In this document: positions 26,738 to 36,122 of the stretch, one piece after another | Position numbering within the stretch: position 1 is the first letter of the stretch | Layout: every line of letters begins with the position of its first letter | Origin: Arthrobacter sp. 24S4-2 | GTDB lineage: Bacteria; Actinomycetota; Actinomycetes; Actinomycetales; Micrococcaceae | Assembly: GCF_005280255.1 (NCBI RefSeq) | Contig: NZ_CP040018.1 | Coordinates: forward strand, 434,001 to 498,000 | Reading direction: 5' to 3' | DNA: 64,000 bases | Translations under genes and position numbers: made by a program | The notes under the pieces: generated by a model | What the model saw: only the letters and a program-made list of their open reading frames with translations | What the model was told of the DNA's origin: nothing | The model's database searches: none

Positions 26738-27340
26738 GTGATCATCCCCGTGTTTTCAGGCCTGGCCAGCGGCCTGTCCCTCATCGTTGCCATCGGCGCC
26801 CAGAATGCCTTCGTCCTCCGCCAGGGCCTCCAGCGCTCGCACGTCGCGCTCGTTATTGCCGTCTGTGCCGTCTCCGACCTGGTCCTGATTGTGCTGGGCG
26901 TGGCGGGCATCGGCATCGTGATCGAACGCGCGCCGGCAGTACTGGACGTGGTGCGCTGGGCGGGCGCCGTCTTCCTGGCCGCCTACGGTGCCCTTGCCGC
27001 CTGGCGGGCCGTCCGCGGGCAGGCGCTGGAACAGCTCAACACGGGGCGGCCCGTCAGTTGGATGTCCGTCCTGGCGACCGGCCTGGCCTTCACCTGGCTG
27101 AACCCGCACGTGTACCTGGACACCGTTCTGCTGCTCGGGTCACTGGCCAGCACCCACGGCCCGGACGGCCGGTGGTGGTTTGCCGCGGGGGCGGGACTGG
27201 CAAGCATCGCCTGGTTCACGGCCCTGGGCATCGGTGCGCGGTTCCTGACCCCGGTTTTCCGGCGCCGGAGCGCGTGGCGCATGCTTGACGCCGCCATCGC
27301 CGCCGTCATGGTCACGATGGCCATCTTGCTGGTTGCCTGA
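26738..27340 (+). CDS. LysE/ArgO-type basic amino-acid exporter
   Basis: About 200 residues with six membrane segments. The family signature GLSLIVAIGAQNAFVLRQGLQR lies at the N-terminus (key residues GAQNAFVLRQG), and WLNPHVYLDTVLLLG gives the conserved NPH(V/A)YLD motif of segment 4. An ATG at 26693 is in frame but would leave only 24 bases to the divergent regulator; GTG 26738 or GTG 26750 leaves room for the promoter and operator and fits the family start better. Start uncertain. Exports lysine or arginine under ArgP control (inference from pair). Confidence 0.85.
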   Translation: MIIPVFSGLASGLSLIVAIGAQNAFVLRQGLQRSHVALVIAVCAVSDLVLIVLGVAGIGIVIERAPAVLDVVRWAGAVFLAAYGALAAWRAVRGQALEQLNTGRPVSWMSVLATGLAFTWLNPHVYLDTVLLLGSLASTHGPDGRWWFAAGAGLASIAWFTALGIGARFLTPVFRRRSAWRMLDAAIAAVMVTMAILLVA

Positions 27341-27458
27341 GCCGTATCGGGCCTGTTTATGGGCCCGTCTCCCGGTGCGGCTGCCGCGGCGGCCGCAATG
27401 CCGTTAGGGGGCCCATGGGCCCTTGTCCGCTCAGCGCGGCGGGTTCAGGATTGCTGGT

Positions 27459-28019
27459 ATGACAGCATCTGCAGCCTCGGCGCGTGAACGAAGGCGGGCA
27501 GCCATCGGCACGGCGGTGTTCGCCGTTGCCCCCGCAACCGCGGCAGGTGTGGTGCCGTGGCTCCTGACCCGCTGGGAAGCGGCGGCGCCGGTTCCCGGCG
27601 GAGTGCCGGTGCAGGTCACCGGCGCCCTCCTGATCGGCGGGGGCGCGGCCGTGATCGCCAACTCCTTCGTGCATTTCGCCGTTGAGGGCCTGGGGACGCC
27701 CGCGCCTTTTGCCCCGCCCAAGCAACTGGTGGTGGGCGGGCTCTACAGGTACGTGCGGAATCCGATGTACGTGTCCATAGCTGCCGCCGTCGCCGGGCAG
27801 GGACTCCTCCTTGGCCAGCCGAAGCTCTTCGCGGCACTGGTTATCGGCGCCGTCCCGGTGGTGGCATTCGTCAGGCTGTACGAGGAGCCCACCCTGGCCC
27901 GGAAGTTTGGCGCGGAATACGAGGAGTACCGCCGGAACGTGCCGCGCTGGCTGCCCAGGCTCGCACCATGGCGGCCCGAACCATGGCGGCCCGAGGGGCC
28001 GGAAGCCTCCGGACGTTAG
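27459..28019 (+). CDS. Isoprenylcysteine carboxyl methyltransferase-like membrane protein
   Basis: 186 residues with about four membrane segments. LYRYVRNPMYVSIAAAVAGQGL (key core GLYRYVRNPMY) and YEEPTLARKFGAEYEEYRRNVPRWLP (key core EEPTLARKFGAEYEEY) are the SAM-binding signature of the ICMT/PEMT group. Bacterial members are seldom characterised; they may methylate lipids or small hydrophobic acceptors. The C-terminus carries a short duplicated PWRPE motif. ATG 27459 chosen by homology; no strong ribosome site. Confidence 0.8.
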   Translation: MTASAASARERRRAAIGTAVFAVAPATAAGVVPWLLTRWEAAAPVPGGVPVQVTGALLIGGGAAVIANSFVHFAVEGLGTPAPFAPPKQLVVGGLYRYVRNPMYVSIAAAVAGQGLLLGQPKLFAALVIGAVPVVAFVRLYEEPTLARKFGAEYEEYRRNVPRWLPRLAPWRPEPWRPEGPEASGR

Positions 28020-28034
28020 CGGCGGCTCCCGCCG

Positions 28035-29054
28035 CTATTTTCCTTGGCTCGCCCACTCCAGCAGCCGGTCCAGCCGCCAGGTGGTGACAATCCGTTCGGC
28101 CGGCACGCCGTTCGAGGCCGCGCGCTCCGCGCCGTACTGCAGGAAATCCAGCTGGCCCGGCGCATGGGCGTCACTGTCGATGCTAAAGAGGCAGCCCGCA
28201 TCGAGGGCCAGCTGGATCAGCTCGTCCGGCGGATCCTGACGCTCGGGCCGGGAATTGATTTCGACGGCGACATCCTGTGCGGCGCAGGCCGCGAACACGC
28301 GCTTCGCGTCGAACTCGGACTGGGGCCGGGTTCCCCTGGATCCCTGCAACAGGCGGCCCGTGCAGTGGCCGAGGATATTCATGTGCGGATCGCTGATGGC
28401 GCCCAGCATCCGTTCGGTCATGGTGCGCCGGTCGGCACGGAGTTTCGAGTGGACGCTCGCCACCACAACGTCCAGCCGGTCCAGCATGTCGGGCGTCTGG
28501 TCCAGGGTGCCGTCCTCCAGGATGTCCACTTCGATGCCGGCCAGCAGGCGGAAGCCGCCGCCGCCGTCGTTGATCCCCGCAACGACGTCCAGCTGCTCCG
28601 TGAGGCGTTCGGCGCTGAGGCCGTTGGCGATCTTGAGGTTGGGGGAGTGGTCTGTCAGTGCCAGGTACTCCCGGCCCAGAGCCCGGGCGGCGTCGGCCAT
28701 GAGTTCGATCGGGGACCCGCCGTCGGACCAGTCGCTGTGGCTGTGCAGGTCCCCGCGGAGTGCAGAATGCAGTTCAGCGCCGCCAGCGGCCAACGGCTCC
28801 TGTCCGCGCTGCCGCAGGCCTTCGAGGTAGTCGGGGACGCCGCCGTCGACCGCCTGCCTGATCACTTCGAAGGTCCGGTCCCCGATCCCCTTCATGCTCT
28901 TCAGCCTGCCGTTGCGGGCGCGGGCCGCCACCTCGTCAGGCTCCAGGCCCGCGATGATCCCGGCAGCTTTCCGGAATGCCTGAACTTTGAAAGTGGGCGC
29001 CAGTTCGCGTTCCAGCCAGAAGGCGATCTCATTGAGGGCATCAACGGCATCCAT
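28035..29054 (-). CDS. PHP-domain phosphoesterase with helix-hairpin-helix
   Basis: 339 residues. The N-terminal third resembles the DNA polymerase X 8-kDa and helix-hairpin-helix region (KVQAFRKAAGIIAG and LKSMKGIGDRTFEVIRQAV). The PHP domain follows from about residue 100: RGDLHSHSDWSDG, ALTDHSPNLKIANGL, GIEVDILEDG, VVASVHSKL, ILGHCTGRLL and FSIDSDAHAPGQL supply the metal His/Asp/Glu ligands. There is no polymerase palm, so it is a stand-alone PHP enzyme of the YcdX/PolX-tail type. ATG 29054 or GTG 29069 may be the start; the GGAAGA site favours the ATG. Confidence 0.85.
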   Translation of the reverse strand: MDAVDALNEIAFWLERELAPTFKVQAFRKAAGIIAGLEPDEVAARARNGRLKSMKGIGDRTFEVIRQAVDGGVPDYLEGLRQRGQEPLAAGGAELHSALRGDLHSHSDWSDGGSPIELMADAARALGREYLALTDHSPNLKIANGLSAERLTEQLDVVAGINDGGGGFRLLAGIEVDILEDGTLDQTPDMLDRLDVVVASVHSKLRADRRTMTERMLGAISDPHMNILGHCTGRLLQGSRGTRPQSEFDAKRVFAACAAQDVAVEINSRPERQDPPDELIQLALDAGCLFSIDSDAHAPGQLDFLQYGAERAASNGVPAERIVTTWRLDRLLEWASQGK

Positions 29055-29228
29055 CTGTCCATCTTCCACCCACGTTGCACCGGATCTTGCACCCGTGCGA
29101 GGCCGATTTTGGATATTCCCGAGGTCTGCCCTACACTTTTATAGTCCAGTTCGGAGCAACTCGAAAAGGGCAAGAGCGAAAGGCTTCGGCCCTTTATTTT
29201 TGCCCTGAATGCGCCGAATTGAGTTCAG

Positions 29229-29301
29229 GCCCCCATCGTCTAGCGGCCTAGGACACCGCCCTTTCACGGCGGCGGCACGGGTTCGAATCCCGTTGGGGGT
29301 A
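29229..29301 (+). tRNA. tRNA-Glu (anticodon TTC)
   Basis: Cloverleaf complete: acceptor GCCCCCA pairs with TGGGGGT (G-T at 1:72, as in other actinobacterial tRNA-Glu), D arm around TCTAGCGGCCTAGGA, anticodon loop CTTTCAC, T arm CGGGTTCGAATCCCG. No CCA is encoded. Confidence 0.95.
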
Positions 29302-29416
29302 CGCAAGGAAGTGGTCAAGCCGGGCCAAAAAGTCTGGTAGGCTAAAGGCCTTGAAAATTTGCGGTAGCGATACGGCAGACAGCAAGAAGCACGCAGTACA
29401 AGCAGTAAACAAGCAA

Positions 29417-29490
29417 GGCCCTGTAGCGCAGTTGGTTAGCGCGCCGCCCTGTCACGGCGGAGGTCGCGGGTTCAAGTCCCGTCAGGGTCG
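29417..29490 (+). tRNA. tRNA-Asp (anticodon GTC)
   Basis: Acceptor GGCCCTG pairs with CAGGGTC; anticodon loop CTGTCAC gives GTC; T arm GCGGGTTCAAGTCCCGT. 74 bases, no encoded CCA. It follows tRNA-Glu by 115 bases and precedes tRNA-Phe by 48, so the three are probably one transcript. Confidence 0.95.
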
Positions 29491-29538
29491 CTCTGATTGC
29501 CAGAAGAAATTCCGGCTGTCATGGTGACATGTCACCTA

Positions 29539-29614
29539 GGCTCTGTAGCTCAGTTGGTAGAGCGTTCGACTGAAAATCGAAAGGTCACCGGATCGACGCC
29601 GGTCGGAGCCACCA
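29539..29614 (+). tRNA. tRNA-Phe (anticodon GAA)
   Basis: Acceptor GGCTCTG pairs with CGGAGCC, anticodon loop CTGAAAA gives GAA, T arm CCGGATCGACGCCGG. CCA is encoded at 29612-29614. tRNA genes are frequent integration sites and the accessory region begins just after this one, but no second copy of its 3' end was seen in the window. Confidence 0.95.
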
Positions 29615-29618
29615 GCTA

Positions 29619-29664
29619 GAACCCCGTTGTTCCCAGTGTTTACAAGGGAATAGCGGGGTTTTTT
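29619..29664 (+). terminator. Rho-independent terminator of the tRNA cluster
   Basis: GAACCCCG at 29619-29626 pairs with CGGGGTT at 29654-29660, with an inner TTCCC/GGGAA extension, followed by TTTTTT. It ends the Glu-Asp-Phe tRNA transcript. Confidence 0.9.
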
Positions 29665-30422
29665 CATTCTTGACGAAGATGACTAGTCAGCTTGGAACAG
29701 GCGAAAACAGCTAGAGTCAGGGGCTCTCCTCGGGTATTCCCTTGGTAGCCGTAGGTCGCCAATAAGGGGCGCAGGTCCTAGGTCCCCCAAGATAGTGCGT
29801 TGCTGACAGCAGCACACCGTGCTACGGTCTCGCTGACTCAAACCAAGTGTTCTGTGGGGGCTGACATGAAGTGAGGCCACGAGGCGGCAGGATGTGCATT
29901 ATGTCGAGAGAAATACCGCCGGCGCTCCTTGCACTCCTCGAAATGGAGCCAACCCCCAGTAGTCTTTTTCCAGGCTTCGCCAACCGTGGCTCTATCAGAT
30001 GTACTGATCCGCCGACCAGACGGGGCAGTATATCTGCCGCTCCCGGCGGCTGAGCGCCTGGAGGCGTCCCCCTACTGATTCCACCGATACTCCCAGTGCC
30101 GACTCCTCAAATGATCATCAAAGGCCACGTGCGGATTTGTTGAGAACAGCCGACGTGAGACACATTGACGAGACGATCCCGGGACCGGGATCCCGTAATC
30201 AGCGCCGGGTTCGCCCAAACGCCGTCAGTCGGCCGTGCCGTCTCGATAAAGGATCCTTTACTGAGACAGTTCGCGAGGTCTTTGGGTGCCGCTACGCGCG
30301 GTTCACCCCGAAAAAGTTCTTGCCGTGGGCGAAGATTGGGCCATGGCAATGGGTATCCGCGGACTAACCGCTGTGATCTACATGCAGACTGGGTCCGTGC
30401 CGATGATCCAAGGTGCCTCCTC
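29665..30422. other. Start of the accessory region, no firm gene
   Basis: About 760 bases between the tRNA terminator and the NERD gene. One weak candidate is a frame from ATG 29901 (MSREIPPALLALLEMEPTPSSLFP); one frame change near 29974 would continue it as VLIRRPDGAVYLPLPAAERLEASP, which has protein character, ending at 30077. It could be a broken small gene. A palindromic GATCCCGGGACCGGGATC lies near 30176. No promoter motif of the kind found further right was seen. Confidence 0.35.
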
Positions 30423-30973
30423 GTGAAGCAGATGAGGCTCCGGTACGCCGGAGCGTGTCGCCTGTGTGGTGCCTCTCTTCCGGCCGGGACAGAAGCGATC
30501 TATGAGAGCGAGACGAAGACCATCCGCTGCTTGGTGTGTACCACCGAGGCCACGGAAACTATGTCCCCGACCCGGAACCACCTTGTGATGAGTCGTTGTC
30601 CACTGGGTCCGGAGTAGCCGGGTCGTCTGCCCGGCGCGAATATGAGCGCCGCAAGGCGAAGGACGAGGAAAAGCTCCGCGAGAAGTGGGGTCGCTTCGGT
30701 GGCCTGGCAGTCGCTCTTTCTGACGAGCGGTCGCACACCAAGTCCTGGGATCGGGGCGCGATCGGTGAGGAACGCCTCGGCGCTCGGCTTAATGCCCTGG
30801 CCGCCGATGGCCTGGCTGTCCTCCATGACCGACGCATCCCCGGCTCGAAGGCCAACATCGACCACATCGCCATCACTCCCGGTGGGATCTGGGTGATCGA
30901 TGCCAAGCGGTACAAGGGACGGCCTGAACTGAAGATCGAGGGTGGCATCCTTCGCCCACGCGTCGAGAAGCTC
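30423..30973 (+). pseudogene. NERD-domain (nuclease-related) protein, frame-broken and cut by IS3
   Basis: Starts MKQMRLRYAGACRLCGASLPAGTEAIYE with a CxxC...CxxC zinc ribbon (cores CRLCG and CLVC). The NERD domain follows in another frame: WDRGAIGEERLGARLNALAADG, HDRRIPGSKANIDHIAITP and WVIDAKRYKGRP, holding the conserved Asp and Lys. One base is missing near 30561-30568 (ATGTCCCCG). The gene stops at 30973 where the IS3 element begins; the target CTC is repeated at 34829. The rest downstream (ELRLRSRDNGKQS) is short and degenerate. Non-functional here. Confidence 0.8.
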
Positions 30974-31042
30974 TGAGCTGCCGCGGGGATTTCGGATAGC
31001 GGGCCCTCTTAAAATGGGGGTCTACCGAAAGTAGAGATCAGC

Positions 31043-31333
31043 ATGACCGCATCACGCAAGCGATTTACCCAGGAGTTCAAGGACGAGTTGTGCCGCGAGG
31101 TGATCAACACGTCCAGGCCGATCAAGGACGTGGCCACCGCGTATGGTGTCGGCCCCGAGACGCTCCGGAACTGGCTGGTCAAGTACCGCGCGGCCAACGG
31201 CGGCACGGAGGCGGATCTGACGGTGTCGGAACGGGCGCGGCTGAAGGAGCTCGAGCGTGAAGTTCAAGAGCTGCGGGCGGAGACTGCCTTTTTGAAAAAA
31301 GCCAGCGCTTACTTCGCGCGGGAGCAGCGGTAG
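31043..31333 (+). CDS. IS3-family transposase OrfA
   Basis: 96 residues: helix-turn-helix (KRFTQEFKDELCREVI, VATAYGVGPETLRNWLVKYR) followed by a leucine-zipper helix ending FLKKASAYFAREQR. This is the DNA-binding part of the IS3 transposase. An A6G run at 31295-31301 lies just before the stop; orfB is in the -1 frame and its GTG overlaps the stop (TAGTG), as in IS3 elements that make a fused transposase by frameshifting. Confidence 0.93.
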   Translation: MTASRKRFTQEFKDELCREVINTSRPIKDVATAYGVGPETLRNWLVKYRAANGGTEADLTVSERARLKELEREVQELRAETAFLKKASAYFAREQR

Positions 31334-31631
31334 TGAGCAAGTATGAATTCATCGATTCCCAAAAAGCTGAGCCCGCCAATCTGAATTCGGTCGTGAGAAT
31401 GTGCCGCTGGCTGGCCGTCTCGACGTCCGGTTTCTATCACTGGGCCACCCGCCCGCAATCGGCCACCTCGGGGCGCCGCCAGGGCCTGACGGCGCGGGTC
31501 CGGCACTTCTTCGAGGAGTCCGAGGGCACGTACGGGTACCGGCGCATCCATGCCGATCTCGCCGCGGAACAGACCGAGTGTTCTCCGGAGTTGGTGCGGC
31601 AGATCATGCGCTGCCAGGGCCTGGTGGCCTG
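31333..31631 (+). pseudogene. IS3-family transposase OrfB, 5' part
   Basis: N-terminal part of the DDE transposase: KYEFIDSQKAEP, MCRWLAVSTSGFYHW and GTYGYRRIHADLAAE, the HTH_21 region. The frame is cut after GLVAC by the IS21 element; its other half resumes at 34185. Before insertion the protein would have been about 300 residues. Confidence 0.9.
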
Positions 31632-31716
31632 TGTGTTTCGTCAACTTTAAGTAGGCCATTTCAGCGCTAAGAATCAGGCCACCTCGGCACGTTTCCAGGC
31701 CCTTTCAGCTGTTTGG

Positions 31717-32448
31717 TTATTTCATCAGGGCATTTTTGACCCGGTAGGACTCACCACGGAATTGCAGCAGGCGCCCGTGGTGCACCAGCCGGTCGATGAC
31801 GGCTGCTGCCATGTTGTCGTCCCCGAACACCGTTCCCCAGCGGGAGAATTCGAGGTTGGTGGTGATGATGAGGCTGCGTTTTTCGTAGCCGTCGGCGATG
31901 ACCTGGAACAGGAGTCTGGCCCCTTCCGTGTCGATCGGAAGGTAGCCCAGTTCATCGATGGCCAGGAGCTGGTTTTTGGCCAGGGAGGCGAGTTCCTTGT
32001 CCAGCCGGTCCTCGTCCTTGGCCCGGCGCAGCATCATGACCAGGGCGGAGGTGGTGAAGAACCTGGCTGGGATGCCCTGCCGGCATGCGGCTGCCACCAG
32101 GGCGGTGGCCATGTGGGTTTTTCCGGTGCCGACGTCTCCGTAGAGGACCAGGTCCTGGGCCCGGGTGATGAACTCCAGGGATTCGAGGGGTTCGCGGCCG
32201 TAGTCCTCGGGGAACCTGACACTGGTGTAGTCGAATCCGGTGAGTGTTTTCATGGCCGGTAGCCTCGCGGATTTCAGCAGCCGCTGGCGGCGTGATTCCT
32301 GCCGGGATTCGTGTTCCGCGAGCAGGACCTCGTGGAGGTATTCGCGTTGTTTCGGGGTGCCTTTCTCGGCCCATTCGGTTAGCACGCTGCCGGTCAGTGA
32401 GGTATGTTTGCCCGCTTCGAGGATGTCTTGGACGGTGATCGGGTTCAT
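31717..32448 (-). CDS. istB: IS21-family helper ATPase IstB
   Basis: 243 residues, AAA+ ATPase related to DnaA/DnaC. Walker A GDVGTGKTHMATAL near residue 104, Walker B LLAIDELGYLPID near 165, and sensor ITTNLEFSRWGTVFGD. It activates the IstA transposase and chooses targets. ATG overlaps the istA stop (ATGA). Confidence 0.95.
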   Translation of the reverse strand: MNPITVQDILEAGKHTSLTGSVLTEWAEKGTPKQREYLHEVLLAEHESRQESRRQRLLKSARLPAMKTLTGFDYTSVRFPEDYGREPLESLEFITRAQDLVLYGDVGTGKTHMATALVAAACRQGIPARFFTTSALVMMLRRAKDEDRLDKELASLAKNQLLAIDELGYLPIDTEGARLLFQVIADGYEKRSLIITTNLEFSRWGTVFGDDNMAAAVIDRLVHHGRLLQFRGESYRVKNALMK

Positions 32449-33923
32449 GCGACTTCTCCGGTGCTCGTGTTAAGGGTGGTGAAGGTGTCATAGACGCTTA
32501 AGTCCACGTTTGCGGCGGCCGGTTCGGTGCCGTGGGCCAGCCGGCGGGCGAGCATGCCCAGGGCCGCCATGTCCGGGGTGTCTCCGCGGCGGATCAGCGT
32601 GTCGGCGGCGGCAATCGCGGCGTCGAAGCCAGCGGACCCGGACGCAGCATCCACCGCGTTAAGCAGCCGGCGCCGATCGGTGGCCGTTGCCTTGTCCAGC
32701 CAGTCGCGCACCGGATCGGTGACCAGGGCCCGCAGCGGGGAATGGCCCCACGCACCGGGCTTGGTCACCAGCAATGGCAGCAAGGACGCAGGCTCGAAGA
32801 TCGTCTCGGTCTGCCGCCCGAAGGCCCGCGGGAAGGACCTGACGGGCTCGGCATGTTCATCGAGGATCTGCACCACGTCGTGGCGCAACCCGACGGTGAG
32901 CATCCGCCCGTGAAAGGCTGGCCCGGCGGCGTAGGTATTCCCGTCAATGAGCAGGTTCCCTGTCTTATCAGCCTTGCGTGACTCGTAGCGCACCGGGTCG
33001 AACCCGATCCCGGGCAATGCCAGGGACGCTGCCCGGTCCTGGACGAACAGCTCGCCCAAGGGCAGGCCTTCGCGGTAATGCGTGGTGGCTGCCAACGCAT
33101 CGCACCGCGCCAGCAAAACCTCGTTGAGCCCGGCCAAGGTGGCGGCCTCGGGCTCGGGGACCATGAGGTTGCGGCGCAGGAACCCGACCGCGTTTTCCAC
33201 GTTGCCCTTCTCATGTCCCGAATACGGGTTGCAGTAGCGGGATTCGGAGCGGTAGTGCAGCTTGAACGCGGCGAACAGCTTGGACTCCACGACCTTGGTG
33301 CCCACCCGGCGCCCGATGCCCGTGGCATTGTCAAAGACCAGGTGCCTCGGAGCGGCCCCGATATGTTCGAACACCGTCCGCAGTCCGTGGCAGACGCATT
33401 CGGCGGTCTCGCCGCGGTAGGCCTGGACGAAGCGCATGTTCGAGAACGGGAAGGTCACCACCAGGATGTGCAGAACCTGCCGGATCCCGGCGATGATGGC
33501 CTCCGCCTGCCCGAAGTCGACCTGCACCGTCCCTGCCGGCCACACCAGCTCGGTATATCCCTCCCCGTCCTGCCGGTTGCGGGCAGCCCACTTCTTCACG
33601 TGGCGTTGGACCGGAGAATAGGTGCCGGTGAAACCATGCTCGTCAACGAGCCGGTCGAAGATGCGTTTGGCAGTGTGCCGCTGCTTGCGTGGCCGGCGCT
33701 GGTCCTCGGCGAGCCACACCTCGATGATGCGCTCGAACCCGGTCAACACCGAGCCTCCGGGCCGGGCCGAAGCCGCCGGCGGTGCCGGGGAGAAGTCCTG
33801 CTGCTCGGCGTACTTGGCCACCGAATCACGGCTGACACCCAGCCTGCGGGCGATCTCACGCCCCGGGACTCCCTGGGAATCGAGCCTTCTGATATTTTCT
33901 TGAACGGACATGGGTACCGTCAT
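32445..33923 (-). CDS. istA: IS21-family transposase IstA
   Basis: 492 residues. Helix-turn-helix near the start (NIRRLDSQGVPGREIARRL, GVSRDSVAKYAE) and an rve-type DDE core: VQVDFGQAEAIIAGIRQ carries the first Asp, APRHLVFDNATGIG the second, and HEKGNVENAVGFLRRN the Glu. Upstream of its start, 33924-34184 is the right end of the element with transposase-binding repeats and no gene. Confidence 0.95.
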   Translation of the reverse strand: MTVPMSVQENIRRLDSQGVPGREIARRLGVSRDSVAKYAEQQDFSPAPPAASARPGGSVLTGFERIIEVWLAEDQRRPRKQRHTAKRIFDRLVDEHGFTGTYSPVQRHVKKWAARNRQDGEGYTELVWPAGTVQVDFGQAEAIIAGIRQVLHILVVTFPFSNMRFVQAYRGETAECVCHGLRTVFEHIGAAPRHLVFDNATGIGRRVGTKVVESKLFAAFKLHYRSESRYCNPYSGHEKGNVENAVGFLRRNLMVPEPEAATLAGLNEVLLARCDALAATTHYREGLPLGELFVQDRAASLALPGIGFDPVRYESRKADKTGNLLIDGNTYAAGPAFHGRMLTVGLRHDVVQILDEHAEPVRSFPRAFGRQTETIFEPASLLPLLVTKPGAWGHSPLRALVTDPVRDWLDKATATDRRRLLNAVDAASGSAGFDAAIAAADTLIRRGDTPDMAALGMLARRLAHGTEPAAANVDLSVYDTFTTLNTSTGEVA

Positions 33924-34184
33924 CTGCTTTCCAGCCCTTCCGGCGCAATCGCTCTGTCAACAGCAGCGCCGTAAGGAACCTATCTGGGGTGGCGGGCCCA
34001 TGTTCCCAACACACTGGGAACCGCCCCGGGCCACCGGCTGATCTCAATCTCTGCGCAATCCCAAATCCATGATTTGAACGGGAACCGCCTGGCCTGATTC
34101 TTAGCGCTCTTTTGGCCGGAAACCAGCCACCAACTCGGCAGGATTTCTCGGCTGAAACGGCCTACAGATAGTCGATCACACACA

Positions 34185-34784
34185 GCCTGTCAACCACGTC
34201 CGTTCCGCATCACCACCGAGGCTGATGCTGAGGCTGCCGCGGGCATGCCCGACCTCCTCAAGCGGGACTTCACCGCCGACCGTCCCGGGGTGAAGTTCGT
34301 CGGCGACATCACCTACATCCACACCTGGCAAGGATTCGTCTACCTCGCCACCGTCATCGACTGCTACTCGAAGAAAGTCGTCGGCTGGTCCATCGCCGAT
34401 CACATGCGCACCGAGCTCGTCGCCGACGCGCTCAAGAACGCCGCCGCCACAACCCGGATCGAGCCTGACGCGATCTGGCACTCCGACCGGGGCAGCGTCT
34501 ACACCTCGACCGAGTTCAGGGCCCTGGTGGCCAGCCTCGGCATGCGCTCCTCGATGGGACGCACCGGCGTGTGCTGGGACAACAGCATGGCCGAATCGTT
34601 CTTCTCAGCCCTGAAAAACGAGCGTGTGTACCGGACCGTTTATGCGACAAAATCACAAGCCCGGAGCGACGTCATCCGGTACATCGAGGGGTTTTACAAC
34701 AGCCGGCGCCGTCACTCCGCGCTCGGTTACCGGCGGCCCAACGAAGTCCACTATGGTTATCAACAGCCAGCCTTGGCAGCGTAG
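34185..34784 (+). pseudogene. IS3-family transposase OrfB, 3' part
   Basis: Resumes as QPRPFRITTEADAE then the DDE core: VGDITYIHTWQGFVYLATVID, IWHSDRGSVYTSTEF and DNSMAESFFSALKNE. An ATG at 34245 could start a truncated protein but it lacks the DNA-binding part. The stop at 34784 is 44 bases from the right end of the IS3 element. Confidence 0.9.
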
Positions 34785-35102
34785 AAGAATCCACTAATTC
34801 CGCTGTCCGAAATCACCGCAGCAGCTCACTCGAACTCCGTCTCCGTTCCCGGGACAACGGGAAGCAGAGCATGTTCAGTAATCATTCGACAAGGCTCTCA
34901 CGGATGAGATGGGGCGTGTCCCGGTGAAGGTTCCTTATGCCGGACATGGAAACGGCTGTGCAGCCGGCTTCTGACTTTCGGTGCAACAGACTCGGAAATA
35001 CATTTCGAGGCAGCCGGGACAGGTGTCTCGGTTCCAAGAAACTTGGACGCGTCCCGGCGGTCTTCCGGAAGAGTTAGTGGAAGTAACTGGAAGAATCGGT
35101 GG

Positions 35103-35901
35103 ATGACTCTGATAGTTGCTGAAGTCCCGGCCCGGCTTCGACCCGCGCTCCTTCAAATGCTCGCGGCGTGCAACGATGAGCATCGAGTGCGTGCTGCATG
35201 GTTGGAAGGCTCTTTTGCGCGTGGTGGGGCCGACGAATGGAGCGACATCGATTTGCACCTCATTGTTGAAGAACCTGAGACGTTCGGCGCTGTTGAATGG
35301 CTGGGATCGCTGATGCCTCTGGTGCTGGCGGATGCCATCCCGGGGTTACCCGGTGCCTTCATCTGTCTAACGCCTGATTGGCTTCATATCGACCTGAACC
35401 TTCACTCGTTGGAAGAAGAACTACGCCAGGAGACAACGCGACAGGTACTGGTGGACAAAGATGCACTGATCCCCAGCACATCGAAGGCCGGGGTGTCTCC
35501 TGGGGCGCCCTTTTTCCGGCGCAGCAGGCCCAAATCTTCCTGTATTTGATGGGTAACACCGTGGCTGCCCTACACCGGGGCGACCTCATCGCACTCTCAC
35601 AAACAACAGTGATGATGCGCGATGGTCTGTTGGTTCCGCTGATGCTGGCTGAGAACGGGATCGTGAACGAGACCGGGGCCAAACGTGTTGCCAGGCATCT
35701 GAGCAGGGAGCAACAGGACTGCCTGGAGCGATTACCAGCCATCGGCCTGACCGAGGGTGGACTACGGGAAGCGCAGTGGGCTCTGGCTGTGGAGTACCTG
35801 GACAGGGCAGGCTCGCCGACGTGTGTCACGCCCCTTGGCCGACCGAGCTGGAGCAGGCCGCCAAACGGTTATGGCTGCACGAACTCGGGATCGAGCTGTA
35901 G
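35103..35901 (+). CDS. Nucleotidyltransferase-domain protein (aminoglycoside adenylyltransferase-like), two frame breaks
   Basis: About 265 residues when joined. The Pol-beta type core is AAWLEGSFARGGADEWSDIDLHLIVEE (GSFARG...DxD, cores GSFARGGAD and SDIDLHL). Single bases are missing in CCC at 35508-35510 and in CCCC at 35831-35834; restored, the text runs PSTSKAGVSPGA to LFPAQQAQIFLYLMGN and ends WPTELEQAAKRLWLHELGIEL. Related enzymes transfer AMP to antibiotics, but many relatives have no known substrate. A decayed copy of its 3' end plus trailer lies at 53674-53776, so this gene has been duplicated in the island. Confidence 0.72.
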
Positions 35902-36122
35902 GATATTCCTGCTTCCAGCAGCACGTCCGGAAGAGCCGGCAGCCGCTGGGCGAGGAGTGCTGCCAGTTCGCACCGAGTGCGCCTTCGGACATCTTCCCAA
36001 GGTCCCCGCCGCCGAATAACCGGCCTCAGTACGACGCACACCAGGGAGCTGCAAGCCATGACTGGCGGTACGCGGCCGGGCACTTAGCAATTGCGCGACG
36101 TGTTTGGGCGCTGCCCTGGTCC

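Larger units (their letters stand above)
31632..34184 (-). mobile_element. IS21-family insertion sequence nested in IS3
   Basis: A 2,553-bp element bounded by TG...CA ends with a 5-bp target duplication GCCTG (31627-31631, 34185-34189). Both ends carry repeated transposase sites: GTAGGCCATTTCAGC (31651-31665) matches GCTGAAACGGCCTAC (34151-34165, inverted), and GCGCTAAGAATCAGGCC (31664-31680) recurs inverted at 34091-34107. It encodes istA and istB with a 4-base overlap. All features are intact, so it may still be active. Confidence 0.92.
30974..34828 (+). mobile_element. IS3-family insertion sequence, itself split by an IS21-family element
   Basis: Terminal inverted repeats of 29 bases with 4 mismatches: left begins TGAGCTGCCGCGG and contains GATTTCGGATAGCGG; right (reverse strand) begins TGAGCTGCTGCGG and contains GATTTCGGACAGCGG. 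The target duplication is CTC (30971-30973 and 34829-34831). Without the nested element the unit is about 1.3 kb, normal for IS3. It carries orfA and orfB in overlapping frames. Insertion was into the NERD gene. Confidence 0.9.

Noticed and set aside
29539..29614. tRNA-Phe as the attachment site of an integrated element
   Set aside because: The position before the accessory region fits, but I found no integrase gene and no second copy of the tRNA 3' end in the window.
31295..31301. Canonical X-XXY-YYZ slippery heptamer in orfA
   Set aside because: An A6G run is present, but its phase against the orfA frame is AAA AAA G, not A AAA AAG, so the standard slip is not shown; only mentioned as a possible site.
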